The notes beneath the pieces are model-generated. The model saw only the letters and a list, made by a program, of their open reading frames with translations. It was not told where the DNA came from and ran no database searches. Below, one piece after another: positions 34,800 through 46,970 of a stretch of 64,000 bases of DNA; the first letter of the stretch is position 1, and each line of letters begins with the position of its first letter. Position numbers and translations under genes: made by a program. The DNA is taken from NCBI GenBank assembly GCA_949316235.1, contig OX438742.1, positions 12,337,315-12,401,314 on the forward strand, read 5' to 3'. The DNA comes from Oegoconia quadripuncta. Lineage: Eukaryota > Arthropoda > Insecta > Lepidoptera > Autostichidae.

Positions 34800-37370
34800 T
34801 CTTTTGTATCATTTATTCCTTAGTGAAAATAAATTACTTTTGTACAAATCCATAGGGATGGATGATTTAATGTGGTAAAGAACCAAAGAACCAAGAAACA
34901 TTTTTTCTACTGAAAAGTGTAAAAATTATTATAAAGTCGGCGAACAGTAAAATCCAAATCTTTCTTCCTCAGCTAGATATTCCTCTTTCAGTCTGTACGA
35001 ATCGTACCATAGACATACAAGCGGAGTGATAAGTATATAGTGTTATTGTCTATGACTTATACAGTGAACAGCTTGCAGGTGTTGCACGAGCTGGCAACGT
35101 TTGTTCGATACCGCGACGTTGCTTGCCAGAGGCATAGCGACTTGTTTGCAAGTGAATGAATCATGCATAATGCGAGCCAATTCACCGTTTAGTGAAGCCT
35201 CGTCATAACATAATTTTTTTTCAAATGAATTGGAATTTTAATTGTGAGGACTGGTCTTAAATATGTAATAAACAAAACCGTGATGGTTAGATAATGAAAT
35301 TTTCTATGGGCTTTAATATAGTAAAATTCGAATTTTATATAATATTAGACCATCTCCATAGACAAAACCATTAAAATAGCAAAGTAAACAACTCAACAAG
35401 TCATGATTCTCAAACACAGATTTTGATTATTACCCGTAATCACAGATTACCAATAAGTTACTAAAGTCCGTAATTAACTACTTTTGTAAAATTACTTTTT
35501 ATGTCAGTTTTATTTGATAGGTAATAATAATTACAATGAGCTGGGCTCCACGGCTATAATATGCTTCATTATTATTAGGTCGATGTAAAAATATTGACTC
35601 TATGATCTAATTGTTACCCGATAGGTCTGTATATTAAGAACTAGACAGGTTCGTAACACTGCAATAGTTAGTTATCAAATTAAAGAGTTTACGTGACCAT
35701 GAAGCTGTCGATAAGCGAATTACATACTCTACATAATTATTATTTGACCGCATAAAAACCTAGATTCTTATTCATTTCTGCCCGTGTTATGTAAATATTT
35801 ATTAGTTTGTACTCATCAATTATTGTATTTATTGTGTTATGTATCGTATATTGAATTATATAACCTTTGCTGTCTGCAATCAAAGAATTTATGTAGGTAT
35901 AGTCTACCTATAGTTGAGTTGATAAGGGTCGTCCAAAGCAATGTCTTTGGGTTCCTCATTAATTTATAAACTATCTTGAATGTATGATTGACTAGAGTGC
36001 CAACAGCGTAAGTAATGATGTTGTAGTGTAGATTGTAGATGACCAATATCCATTAGACCATATTGACAAAATCCAGAGCCTACTCGCTTGTTGTAGTTAT
36101 AATGTATTTTTAACACCACAATAAGTTCGCCCCTCTGGCGGAGCCTATGGGAAAAAATGTCGGTCGTCCCTCTAGCGGGACGGGGGTGATATTTCGCACT
36201 ACAGAACGGCTGGATCTCAAGCAATAGCACAAATATGAACGATTATTTATTACTTAAGTGTTATATTTAGAACCATTGTCTAACTATACTGTAGTACTGA
36301 AAGTAATGTCAAGCACAGATAGTATTTTTTGGAAATTTTACATCTACATGTAGGTATTTGGGATAGGATTAATATTGTTTTAGATAAATCATTTCTAATA
36401 AACATAAGATATCCATCTAGGTATCTATATTTTTTACGACAAATCTATTTTCAATCGTGGGAGAAGGATGCCACTCTCGACTAAAGATTTATTGTGAAGT
36501 ATTGTTTTAAAATTTTATGTGTAGTTGTGTATACCTATCTATTTCTTCTTCTTAGCGAGTCGGCGGAGGCTAAAATATCAGAGGACCTAAACACGGACAC
36601 TCGTGTGACAATGTCTGTGGCATCGTAGTTTTATGATGATTAATATCCCTAATGGGGTGGTCAGAGATACCCCAAACTAAAGCGTTTGGGACCTTCAAAC
36701 ATTAAAAGATTTATGCTTGAAATAACATTCACGCTTAGATAAATGATTGCGGAGACTGATAGAGAGATCATTTATCTGAGTGTCCACTGTTCACCTTCGA
36801 AATGCACACGTGACAGGAGGTGAGATCATCGTCATAAAAACGTGCACGTTTAGACCTGCATCTATAGAAGATGTTTTTTTGGTGGAAAGTCCCTTAGTCG
36901 CCTTTTTGAAAGCAACGGAAAGAGATGGGTTGGTCTTTTTACGTGCCATAACCACACGATTTGTATGTCAACTCTAGATACGGATCCCTCCAATTAAATG
37001 TAGAGCAAGGAGGAAGCAATTGTAATCAAAAAATTAATCGAAATTTACCTAGGCTTTACGAGCCGTCCTGTAGGAGATTTGAGTTCGTATGTGGTGTATT
37101 TGCCTGCAGTGACGGGAATAAATGGGACCTTAATTTTATAGTTGTTTGTTTGCGAGTTCTGTATAATGGGTAACATTAAGTAATTACTGCTTAATAAAGA
37201 AACGTATCCTGTATTTTTTTTACTAATAAAAAATAAAAATGTACAATATAGGCGAAAAACTAATTGGTGATGCAAAAGGTCCGTCAAAGAAATATTCTTT
37301 TATGGATTGAATATTCGTCTTTAGTAACTTTGATTAACGTGTGAGCTCCATGAACCCTCTTCAGTGACTT
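34800..37370. other. No supported gene; possible repeat debris at 36560-36960
   Basis: No splice-bounded exon found. The segment 36640-36960 ('ggtcagagataccccaaac...cccttagtcgcctttttgaaagcaacggaaagagatgggtt') resembles an abundant LINE-derived repeat, assigned with low confidence. Confidence 0.35.
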
Positions 37371-37379
37371 TTAGTGTGC

Positions 37380-37512
37380 TTTTAGTAACGTGTGTGGCCT
37401 CCATGAGTCCTAATCACAGCTTGACAACGACGCGGCATGCTTCGTATGATCCTCCAAATATTTTCTTGTGAAATTCGCTCCCATTCTTCAATCAACGCCT
37501 CTTTGAATTTTC
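37380..37512 (-). pseudogene. Tc1-like transposase C-terminal remnant
   Basis: Minus-strand translation reads LIEEWERISQENIWRIIRSM, then PRRCQAVIRTHGGHTRY. This is the characteristic end of Tc1-family DDE transposases (W..I....I..LI.SMPRRCQAVI...GGHT.Y). The catalytic core is missing. No terminal inverted repeats identified nearby. Confidence 0.8.
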
Positions 37513-37681
37513 ATTACTTGCTAATGCAATAATTATATATAATTAAGGTATTATAAAATAAAAGTAGCCCAGATTACTTTTTATTAAGTCAGCTATCCGC
37601 CAGTGTAAGTTACGCCAAAATCGGTGCAGACGTTTCGAAGATTTACAGACTGACAGACTAAAACTAATAATTGTTTTTTTT

Positions 37682-37830
37682 ATAATCGATTTCAAAAAAG
37701 AGGAAGGTTCTCAATTCGTATAATATTTTATTTTTATGTCTGTTCCCCGATTAGTCGAAGACGCCTGGACCGATTTGGAATTTTTTTTTTTGTTTGAAAG
37801 GGTATACTTCCGAGGTGGTCATCAGGTTAG
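37682..37830. repeat. Interspersed repeat, 'TTTCAAAAAAGAGGAAGGTTCTCAATTCG' type
   Basis: Shares its start and following T-rich section with the block at 50424; a common non-coding repeat of uncertain class. Confidence 0.5.
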
Positions 37831-38599
37831 GATTTGATGATGGAATCTTGGAGAAATCGAGAGAACTTTTCAAATTTTATAGGCACGTATGGTGTGTTTG
37901 TTAAGTTTTCTTAAGTTATTCAGTTATTTACATCTGGAAGCCATCATGTGATGCTGCTGAGCTGGAGTCAGGGGTTACTATTAAAGATCATAAGCCTACT
38001 ATTAACGTTCCTAGATACCTATCGCACCTGGACGACCTCCATGGTATTGGAAAATATATCAAACGGAATTCCTGCACGGTAAGTCCGTACAAATGAGGGA
38101 ATTGCGTTATCGTATTACTGATAGCTCTGTAGGTACCGCTCCGGGAGTGGGTAGTCAATGTAGTACTTACTACAGAGCTTTAAGTACGTTACAGTCGTGA
38201 CCATGTTTTGGGTTTGTATGGAAAAAGTGTAGAAAAAGTCGATGTGATGCCAATAAGTATAACAAATCGAAGATCATCAGGTCGAGCTGGTACACCCCAA
38301 CTGCCCACTTAACCTGTAGGGAGCTAGGAATGTCACCATCGCACAAACGGGATCATAATTTAAAATAACTTTGGAGGTCGGCGCTGTTGTTAAAAGTAGA
38401 AAATCTGTCGACATTATAATCACGGTTACACATTGGCGTCGACTTTGAAAGTTATTTTTTCATATACCTACTAGAAATAATAATAATAGGAGCGTTTCAA
38501 TAAAATTAATTTTTACTTTATATAGTGGACCAATTAGTGAAGTCGGTTGTTTAAAAAAAAAGTTTTTTATATCTAAGTACCTCATATTCCTTAGGAAAC

Positions 38600-39012
38600 T
38601 TGTACCTACTTATCTATACTCAAGTGTAGTTGAGAACCACGAACATAAACTTTGTTGCTTTTCATTCGGCGGCGCCTCTATTGCCTTGGCGCCTGTGTGC
38701 GGCCGCACACTTCGCACAACCAGGGGTGGCGGGACCCTGAGCTTATGTGTGAAAGAGATAGACATGCCAATGTATATCGCTGGCTTTGATATGGACAATG
38801 AAATGTAGAGTGCGCGAGAATTGGGGTCCATCACACGTTGGTTGGTGCGCAGAGCGCACTGCGCACAAACCATGCGCGCGTTTATCGATCTTTCGAAGCT
38901 CCTACCACACGGCTCGGCGGCTCTACCATTACAACGATTATTTGCTGTGTTCCGGTGGAATTTTATCTGTTATCAGAGAGATCAGAACCAGTGTTCGTGA
39001 TGGATATAATGA
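38600..39012 (+). promoter_or_regulatory. GC-rich island ending in a splice donor; candidate promoter and first exon
   Basis: A CpG- and GC-rich block (GCGGCGCC, GCGGCCGCAC, GCGCAGAGCGCACTGCGCAC) stands out from AT-rich flanks. It ends at GATGGATATAATGAA|GTAAGTGG, a strong donor, at about 39013. It lies about 3.1 kb upstream of copy B exon 1, which begins just after an acceptor and so needs an upstream exon. Linking the two is an inference. Confidence 0.3.
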
Positions 39013-39280
39013 AGTAAGTGGCTTTTAGGACTTGTGTTCCTCTTTAGTATTTGTTTGTTTAATTTAAGTATCTATCTATAACGTTATGGATCGTTCATGA
39101 TCCATTCAACATATTACAACAAATACACAGCGCCATCCAGTTCCACGATAAGCTACAAGGATACAAGATGATTTATATATTACACAAATACATTTTCTTT
39201 TGTAAATATATATATACCTACATATTTATATATGTCCTTGGAGGAGGCCTTTGTCTAGCAGTAGAGGTCTAGATATATGT

Positions 39281-39594
39281 CATCATCAGCCCGTAACCAT
39301 CCAACTGCAGGGATGGCATAGGCCTTCCCTAGTATAATGAGGGAGTATGGGCCATAGTCCACCACGCTGGCCCAATGCGGGTTGGGGGACTCCACATGCC
39401 CTTGAATTTTAATTTCTCAGGCATGCAGGTTTCCTCACGATGTTTTCCTTCACCGTTTAAGAGCAGTCTGATAAATGCACATATAAGTAATTAAATTAAA
39501 TTAAAAAACTCATTGGTACATGGCCTGCTGGGGTATCGAACCCCGACCTCCCAAATTGGGAGACCACGTTTTAACCGCTGAGTCAGCGACGCTC
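39281..39594 (-). mobile_element. SINE family 2, full-length copy
   Basis: Minus-strand head AGCGTCGCTGACTCAGCGGT (A-box) and GGGGTTCGATACCCCAGC (B-box) are tRNA-like. The body shares CATGTACCAATGAG, GTGAGGAAACCTGCATGCCTG and CACATGCC with the copy at 59224. It ends in a GATGATG repeat, abutting an RTE-like tail (39234-39280). Confidence 0.85.
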
Positions 39595-39649
39595 TTATAT
39601 CGAAGATATATATTTACATAATTAAATTACATAAATTAAAAACCTTCTA

Positions 39650-40256
39650 GAAAATATGAGTTCCAATTAAAATTCTCATGATAGGAACCCTAGAAATCCC
39701 GCCAGTCGCATATCAATCTCAGACTGGCGCGCGGGACGATTATGATTTTGAAAAAAAAAAAATGAAACTACCTATGCCAATACCTTCTATTTCACTTACC
39801 TAATATTTTTTTTTTTTTTTTTTTTATTTATTTTTTTATTTATTCGGAAAACCAACAGCTGCAATAACACTAATGGAAACTATTCTAGGAAACAGAGAGC
39901 CAATTACAGGTCCTCACAAATAGAAATACATTATATAATTCAATAACATGCATTATCACACTTGTACATTTTTTGCCCTTGCGGTACATATACCAGATTC
40001 AACATCGTCAAAAAAAAAAGAAAAACAATTGATTTATAAATTAAATTAAGCCATCAAAGAATTGTTGATTTAATGGGCATATTAAACTATTATTAAACTC
40101 TTCCGGTATATTTTGGAGAAAATATGAGTTCTAAATAAATTTTACATGATAGGAACCATGCGAATCACGCCAGTCGCATATCAAAAAGCGTACATCGCGT
40201 GCGATTTTGAAAAAAAAAAAGTAAACTACCTATACCTTCTATTTCACTTACCTAAT
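39650..40256. repeat. Direct repeat pair flanking a poly-T/retroelement 3' end
   Basis: 39650-39803 and 40117-40256 share 'gaaaatatgagttc', 'atgataggaacc', 'gccagtcgcatatca', 'gattttgaaaaaaaaaa' and 'ccttctatttcacttacctaat'. Between them is a 20-T run (39806-39825) followed by TTTATTTATTCGG. In minus orientation that reads as AATAAATAAA plus poly(A), the end of a reverse-inserted retroelement. Confidence 0.6.
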
Positions 40257-40594
40257 GTGCCTAATTTTTTTCCTTACGGTAAAAAAACTCGTCCGGTATA
40301 CATGATATACTGCCATGGACGAACCGATCAATTTGGTGTTGTGGGGTTAGTCTATTACCTATCATAGTATGTGTCTGTGTAACAATAAATAATAAACATA
40401 GGTATATAAATGAAACATCCATAACTGTGGTATGCAGCTGCAATATGCTTTTCTTAACTCTGGAAATATATTTAAAATAATTAAATAAATAAGAAATAAG
40501 TGGTTAAATTAATATTGAAAGATTAAACATTTATTATTCCAATTATCAGGCAGATACAGAATATTTTATTTTATTTATTTATTTTATTTTAAAT

Positions 40595-40798
40595 TATTCA
40601 GCCTGCTCTTGAAAAACCCACGGTTGTAAAATTCAGGAAATAAAGACGCTGGAAGGGAGTTGAGTTGATACCTTGGATGTTCACAATTATGAATGAAGAG
40701 TCTAACCGCTTAGTGCGAATATTCGGCTACTTATAGTGCCGAGTGATAGTGGGATCGCTTCCCATGCCTGTCCGAAGTTGAAATGGCGATGGTGGAAT
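40595..40798 (-). pseudogene. CR1-type LINE 3' end remnant
   Basis: Minus-strand reading contains TCAACTCCCTTCCAGCGTCT and TTTCCTGAATTTTACAACCG, followed by TTCAAGAGCAGGCTGAATAA. These encode the same NSLP-S-VFPE-YN-G-FKSR-LN closing motif seen at 28188-28381, with frame damage. Confidence 0.6.
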
Positions 40799-40832
40799 AA
40801 TTATAACAAAATATAAATTATGTAATTATAAC

Positions 40833-41315
40833 TAGAGATGGGCCGAACATGGGTTTCACCGAATGCGAATGATCGGCAAGACTGTTACCGAACCGAATAA
40901 TCGGCATAATTGATTCCTTTAGGTAAACAATACAAGTAGTAACTAGAAATGTGATTCATTTTTTGTTGAAATGTTGTAATTTAATCTTGCAACTCTTGAT
41001 TAAAACAAAAAACTTGCCTAATTTTTCACAATAAAGACCTGATTATATTAACATATTATTTTATTATAAAGAATTCTGAAAAAACTTATATTTTGTTTTA
41101 TTTAAACACTTATTTAGTCATCTATTTTATCCGCTGTTATTGGAAATAAAGTTACGGTGTCAACAAAAACATAAAGCCTCACTTTAACTTAACTCATGGC
41201 TCAATATAGTAAAAAGTTTGAGTACCTACCACTTTGGCGAATATTCGGTGATTTAGCCGAATATTCGGTAAACCTGCCGAATACCGAATATGAAACAATA
41301 TTCGACCCATCCCTA
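40833..41315. mobile_element. Short hAT-like element rich in GAATATTCGG motifs
   Basis: Ends TAGAGATGGGCCGAA and TTCGACCCATCCCTA are inverted repeats with two mismatches, similar to hAT-family ends. Repeated GCCGAATATTCGGT motifs lie near the right end and CCGAAT motifs near the left. No transposase frame. A clear 8-bp target duplication was not found. Confidence 0.5.
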
Positions 41316-41692
41316 TTCTAACGCACACTCACCGAAATAGGTATCTACCTACATCCTGTAAAAGATTAAGGCCCGTATTAATAAACCGTTCTCAAGATTG
41401 AGACCGTAAGTTGCATATTAAAAATCATAAAAAATTGTATTGAGACTGAGAAGCTATATCTGCCTTACATTGAAATACGTGTAAATTTAAGGTATCTAAC
41501 AATGGAATAATATGTTTGTATACCATTATGTATCCTGTCCAAATTTGAGTGTTGTAACTTTAACATTTTACCCGTGACAAGTGCCGACGATGAGGCCCAT
41601 CCCCTGATAAGGCACATTCCTCCACGCCATTTTTGAGTAGGGCATTTAAATGTACAATAAATACATGTGCGCACGCCTGTTTACCGTCGTGG

Positions 41693-41784
41693 TAGGCAGA
41701 AACCTGCCCCTGAGCATCTATCCTTCTTGTGGAGGATCGATGCCTCCTCCAAAAAAGGATAGATGCCCAGGGGCATCTGTCGTT
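41693..41784. repeat. Strong hairpin-forming inverted repeat
   Basis: GCCCCTGAGCATCTATCCTT and AAGGATAGATGCCCAGGGGC pair at 19 of 20 positions around a loop of about 35 nt that itself holds GGAGGATCGATGCCTCCTCC. The flank 'acgcctgtttaccgtcgtggtaggcaga' resembles the RTE-type LINE end at 23.2 kb. Confidence 0.65.
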
Positions 41785-42735
41785 TTATAAAGAAAAATAA
41801 TAATAAAAACAACAACTAAAACAGACTCTTAGCTTTAATATGAAATCAGCCATAAAAATTCTTATCTTATTGATAAAAAGTTCGACCACTATAAAAAGTA
41901 TCCAAAATTAATAATAATTACAATTTTGCACGTCATAATTTGCGGTTGGTACTATCAAGTAGCTGCGTGGACACCTCGCAGTCGCTGTCCGTGTGCTGGC
42001 GGGGGACGGATAGGGTTTCGTAATAAATAGGTAGTTAGTTCGGAATTTGGTTTATTACTTAGAGTTTTTAAAAACGAGGTACATATCCCCACCCACCCGG
42101 GAGTTACCGTAAGACCAGTGTTGTAAATTTTTCTATATTGCAGTATGGAGCAGGATCCAAGTGACCATTGCACTGTGGTTCAACCCCGTGAGGAGCCTTT
42201 GAAACGGGAGCCGGATGAAATCAAAGAATGTATGTATATTGTATTATAATAATTGTAACTAAGTTATTTAATTTGATTTATAATTTTTACTAGAAATATG
42301 AATGAAGACAATTTTCTATTAAAGATGTAGGTTGTCTCTGCCATAAATAAATGTCTTTCTTGAACGTTTCATTATATTAAAATTATCAAAATATTTATGC
42401 TCCACATGTTAAGTAACTCGCCTGTGTTTTTCTTATTTCTGGCTAGAGGCGTCTCAGTGCTACTAGAAAACCTGCTACATTTGCATGCCAATTCGAACGC
42501 CACATCACCCCCCTCGCATAAGACATATTAAATATTGAACGACTTAGTGGAACACACCTTTCAAGCCGACCTAGTGGTATAATTCTTTTTTAAAGAAGAA
42601 GAAACAGGCGTAGGAATAGCTTGCCCACAGAGCTTGCCGAATAGACGCCAATGGAGCTCTCAGAATTGCTGCCGCGGGTGTAATGCTTCTTGCAGGTGGC
42701 ACTGGAACTTGGGGTTTATACGAAATCGTTTATAC

Positions 42736-42967
42736 TTAAATAAATAAATAGATATTTCGGACACTTACACCAATCATCTAGTCCCAAACTAAGCAAAGCT
42801 TGTGCTATGAATATTAGTTAACGGATAAACATACATAAATATTTATATCCATGACTCAAGAATAAATGTTCATATTCATCACACAAACATTTACGCGTCG
42901 CGGGATTCGAACCCGCAACCGTTGGTTTCGCTGACAGGGTCACTATCCACTACACCAATCGGTCGTC
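42736..42967 (-). mobile_element. SINE family 3, full-length copy
   Basis: Minus-strand head GACGACCGATTGGTGTAGTGG plus ATAGTG contains an A-box-like region, and GGTTGCGGGTTCGAATCCCG holds the B-box. The body continues through TTTGTGTGATGAATATGAAC and TAGTTTGGGACTAGATGATT to a TATTTATTTATTTA tail. Lies in intron 1 of copy B. Confidence 0.85.
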
Positions 42968-43686
42968 AGTTTAAAAGATGTTTTCCGATTTAACTCGATC
43001 CATATTATCTTATGCAAACCAACCTAAAGTTAAATACTGAACTTGTGATTGGATTTTGTTGAGACCACTGTTTTCCCTGGCATCACTTTGGATTTCACAC
43101 TATAGTGGGGGTTGCATATTGAAACAGTTGCGAGTAGGCTCAGTTTAGCTGCGTATGCTGTTCCTAATATTAGACAACTTACTTAAAAACAGCGAGGCTA
43201 GTTTATTTCAGCTACTTTATGATATACAATTTACGCTGCCGTGATTATAGAGAGTCTAAAATCTCTTAGAAAATATCTGTTTAAAGAACAATCAAACAAC
43301 AAACAATCAAAATATTCTTGATTGCACAACAATAAGAAATAAATATTTTAACTGTTGCACTCCAATACATACTTATATGACAGTATAATGTATGCACGCA
43401 AAAATATATGCCTATTTCGTAAACATTAATATAATCATAATTTGAATACTACAAATAAAAATAAAATTGAAAATCCACAAAGTTGACAAGGGACACAGCA
43501 CACGCTTTTACAATGAAATACCAGAACATGTTGGTATTGACTTTAACAGAGCCGAAATTTAAACGTCACTGTAAAAAGAGTTATATCAGGATAGACGATT
43601 ATTCAAACGATAAGGATGTCTGGTGTTAGCTATATCCAAAGTAAAGTTAACTACGCTTATGTTAATTGCTTTTGTTTTGTAATATT

Positions 43687-43996
43687 TTTTATTTTTTATG
43701 CATAACGGGTTGGTAACTTGACCTCAATCACACCTAATGTTAAGTGAAGATGAGGTCGAAGATGGAAGCGTACTGACCCGGAAACCCCAACACATTTGGG
43801 GGGCTGGCTATCTTAGCTCTGACAACTGGAACACGACAATGCTATTAACATAATTGCTGCTTGGCGGCAGATTTAGATAAGATGGTGGTAGCTAGCCAGG
43901 CGGACATTTAAAATGCCCTACCACCAACCAAACCGAGTACTTAAACATGTACCCCGCTGGGGATCGAACCCACGACCTCCGAATCGTAAACCCAAT
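43687..43996 (-). mobile_element. SINE family 1, nearly full-length copy
   Basis: Minus-strand reading begins in the head at ATTGGGTTTACGATTCGGAG, keeps the B-box GGTTCGATCCCC, and ends CCCGTTATGCATAAAAAAT. It lacks only the first 30 or so bases. Lies in intron 1 of copy B. Confidence 0.85.
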
Positions 43997-44379
43997 TTAT
44001 TTAATACAATAAATATATAATACAATTAAGTTGTAAAGGTGGAAACTATTTAAAATATGTGTTGTTATGGAGTTTCATATCGCGTCTTCTAGGTTGTTGA
44101 AATGTTGGTAAAGCGATATAGTTTTTTTAAAAGATAACGTGTTAGTTTTCAATAAAGTTTTGTATCAAATAAAATACTTTTGATTTGGTTTCATTTAAGT
44201 GCGTATTATAGCTTAACGATTTTGTCTCCAGCCAGCAGCTCGTCGTGCGACCATGGGCTCTATGAGAACGTGCTGGACAATTTCAAGCAATGGGAAATTA
44301 AGGCACAAAGGTATATCCCAATTAGAACTTTTCCCGTAAACCTTAAAAAATACACTAAAAACTTTGAATATTCCAGTAT

Positions 44380-45030
44380 GCATCACATGACTCACATCTT
44401 ACGAAAAGCTACAATTTTCAACATTTACAGAACTACCAGAAGTGTTTGACTTCATCTAACATCACCTCATCAGCTGAACCTGCTTGGTCAGCACACCGTC
44501 TGGTGCGGAAATTACTTTACTTCTTATTTTTGAGGATGGCAACCAGTCAACCTCACTGTCGAGGGACATTACTGCCAGTTTCGAGTGAAAAATTTTATTT
44601 CTCTTATTTCTTCAGTTTATAAGTCAGTCTCAGTCAAAACAAGTAATTCGTCGTATACTTGGCGTATACAGAGTCTAGTCACGGTCAAGTCATTCTTCAG
44701 TAAAGTGGCAGAATGCTTTACAAAAGATTTTGGCGGCTTCTTGTGGGAACCCGAAAGCTCCGTTACGCACTTTAATTTACACTTCCTTTCACCTGTACAC
44801 GAACACTAACGTTTGCTGCACAATATTCTGCCATTATTAAGCTTCAAAAGTTAGAATACACAAATTATAAGAATTATAAAGAAAAATGCAACTTCACTCG
44901 CCGAGATGCCGCCTAAAAGCCCATTACTTAGAAGGAGGCAAAATCTTAATAATAATAATTATAGGTACTTACTTGGACACACCCACAACAACATCTAGTT
45001 CCGTACTAAGCAACTAGGCTTGTATTATTA
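44380..45030 (+). repeat. Duplicated flank shared with copy C
   Basis: The segments 'aagctacaattttcaacatttacagaac...gacttcatctaac' and 'ctagttccgtactaagcaactaggcttgtattatta' recur downstream of copy C exon 2 (46500-46970). In C the first segment is itself doubled. Confidence 0.65.
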
Positions 45031-45111
45031 ACACCAGATGGTTGATATAGTACACTTATTACTTATAACATAACACTTATGATATAATATAACATATAAT
45101 ATAACACACGT

Positions 45112-45164
45112 AATATCAGGTGTGATTGAGGTCAAGTACGAACCCGTCGTGCATAAAAAAAAAA
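45112..45164 (+). mobile_element. SINE family 1, 3' tail fragment
   Basis: AATATCAGGTGTGATTGAGG through CGTCGTGCATAAAAAAAAAA; only the last 50 bases or so of the family, the length of an early-aborted copy. Confidence 0.7.
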
Positions 45165-46229
45165 TATATATTAATTTTTCTTTGTAAATATAGTATACAT
45201 ATTTTAAATGAAAACATCCACAACTCATGATTCGTGGTCTTACATTTATGAGAATTAGAATATTTTATACATGATATCCATGCTCACATTTGACCAATGT
45301 CTGACTTTTACTTTATGTGCGTACAAACTACTTGTATAATGTCATCACACACAAAGGTGCCTATCACCACATCAAATAACTTCAAGATTTTTTACTCACA
45401 TAATTTGCTGAAAGAGATCTCTTATAGAGATAAGCTTGCCTTTTGTATATGTTTAGTATACGAATAATATTATTTATGTTCATTATGTTTAGATATATCT
45501 GCAATAAAGTATTAAATAAATTAATAAAAATTTTGTTACACCATTGAGACCGACACAATTGACCAATTTCTACCCCTTAATGTGCACATAAGCTACTTGC
45601 AACATACCAAATTTCAAGTCCACATCTCAGGATCTATAGATCCTGAACTTTATAGAGTTACAGTTTTGACAATTGGAATACTATATAACGATAAATATCT
45701 CATTATCTGAGTGAAATAGTAGGTACATAACGTATGTGAATATTACAGAACTAGAGAGGGTGCAAAAATGTCGAAATCGTTCGTATAAAATTTACACTAT
45801 AAATAGTGCACGGTGTACGATCTGCCAGTTGCCCTTCGATAAAATGGACCTGCGTATCGATTATGTAACTTCATCGGATTCGGCATCGATTACGTTGACC
45901 AATGAGAAGCCGTCAAATTGCCGAGCGAGCGATGAATCAACCAATCACATGTCAGAACGTAAGCGATGACGATAACGATGAAATTATATAATAGAGCCCC
46001 AGATTCGATAAATGATAATTTCGAATATAACAGATAAATACCTGAAAAACAAATATTGACAATAAGGCCCGATTGCTAAATAATTACTCTGCTACAACGT
46101 GAACATAAAACCGGAAATTGGTGATTTATTAATCGCAGCTTCTTTTCCGATGTCATATTTTGTAATACCTAACTATTTTTTTACTGGACCATTTAAAAAA
46201 GATAAGTTGTAAATGTTTCTACGTTGCAG

Positions 46230-46451
46230 TAAGGAACAGGATCCAATTGATGATTCTGCGGTTCTACCCCGCGAGGAACGGAAGGCGGATGAAATTGGAG
46301 AATGTATGTATACGTGTTGACATTCGACTTGGTTTCATTTATGTGCGTATTATAGCTTAATGATTTTGTCTCCAGCCACCAGCTCATCGCACGGCCATGG
46401 GCTCTATGACAACGTGCTGGACAATTTACAACAGCGTGAACCGGAACAGAG
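46230..46451 (+). pseudogene. Copy C of the repeated gene family (start codon replaced, tiny intron)
   Basis: Exon 1 is 46230-46303 and exon 2 is 46376-46451, joined in phase through T|CC. The peptide resembles copy B (KEQDPIDDSAVLPREERKAD, then HGLYDNVLDNL). The position of the family's ATG reads AAG, so either the start is lost or translation begins upstream in every copy. Exon 2 is 76 nt, three less than its relatives, so the frame is kept. The intron is only 72 bp because a deletion joins the donor side directly to the acceptor side of the long intron seen in A, B and D. No downstream exon found. Confidence 0.55.
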
Positions 46452-46499
46452 GTATATCAAAATTACAACTTTAGTTTATAGATCCCAAAATCTTAAAAA

Positions 46500-46970
46500 A
46501 ATTGTTTAACTTGAACATTCTAGCGTACATCACACACATATTAAAGAAAGCTACGATACTTAACACTAGCAGAATTATCAGAAAGTTTTTGACTTCATGT
46601 ATTATCACCGCATCAGCTGAACTCTACACACTTGGTTAATATCCATCTAATGCGGAAATTATCTTTTTTCACTTAGTAGCGATAAACTTAATAATAATAA
46701 TAATATATTCCAACATACATAACACATATTTTACAAAAAGCCACGATACTTAACACTTGTAGAATTACTAGAAAGTTTCTGACTTCATCTATTATTACCT
46801 ACTTCTTCAGCTGTACCCGCCACACTTGGTTGATACCCGTCTCGTGCGGAAATAACCTTCTTCACTTTGGAGAAGAGAAATACGTTACATAATAATAATA
46901 AACTTCCTTGGACCCACATACAGAACCATCTAGTTCCACACTAAGCAACTAGGCTTGTATTATTAAGGCT
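46500..46970 (+). repeat. Tandemly doubled flank of copy C
   Basis: Two successive versions of 'catac...cacatatt..aaaaagc(c/t)acgatacttaacact..tagaattaYnagaaagtttYtgacttcat' occur about 195 bp apart, each ending near 'gcggaaat'. Confidence 0.6.

Larger units (their letters stand above)
42144..44310 (+). pseudogene. Copy B of the repeated gene family (exons 1-2 only)
   Basis: Exon 1 is 42144-42229 (ATG at 42145; acceptor TCTATATTGCAG, donor T|GTATGT). Exon 2 is 44232-44310 (acceptor GATTTTGTCTCCAG, donor AG|GTATAT). They join through T|CC into 54 residues. The product starts MEQDPSDHCTVV and holds REEPLKREPDEIKE, then HGLYENVLDNF. Exon 2 is exactly 79 nt, as in copies A and D. I found no exon 3 before copy C starts, so the unit is partial, or it uses distant exons. 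The intron between the two exons carries SINE-3 and SINE-1 insertions. Whether it is expressed cannot be judged. Confidence 0.55.

Noticed and set aside
40833..41315. 8-bp target duplication for the hAT-like element
   Set aside because: Flanks ATTATAAC and ATTCTAAC look alike, but they align only if the two ends are cut asymmetrically, so the duplication is not claimed.
42900..42967. Possible tRNA gene on the minus strand
   Set aside because: The tRNA-like head belongs to a full SINE family 3 copy with an ATTT tail.
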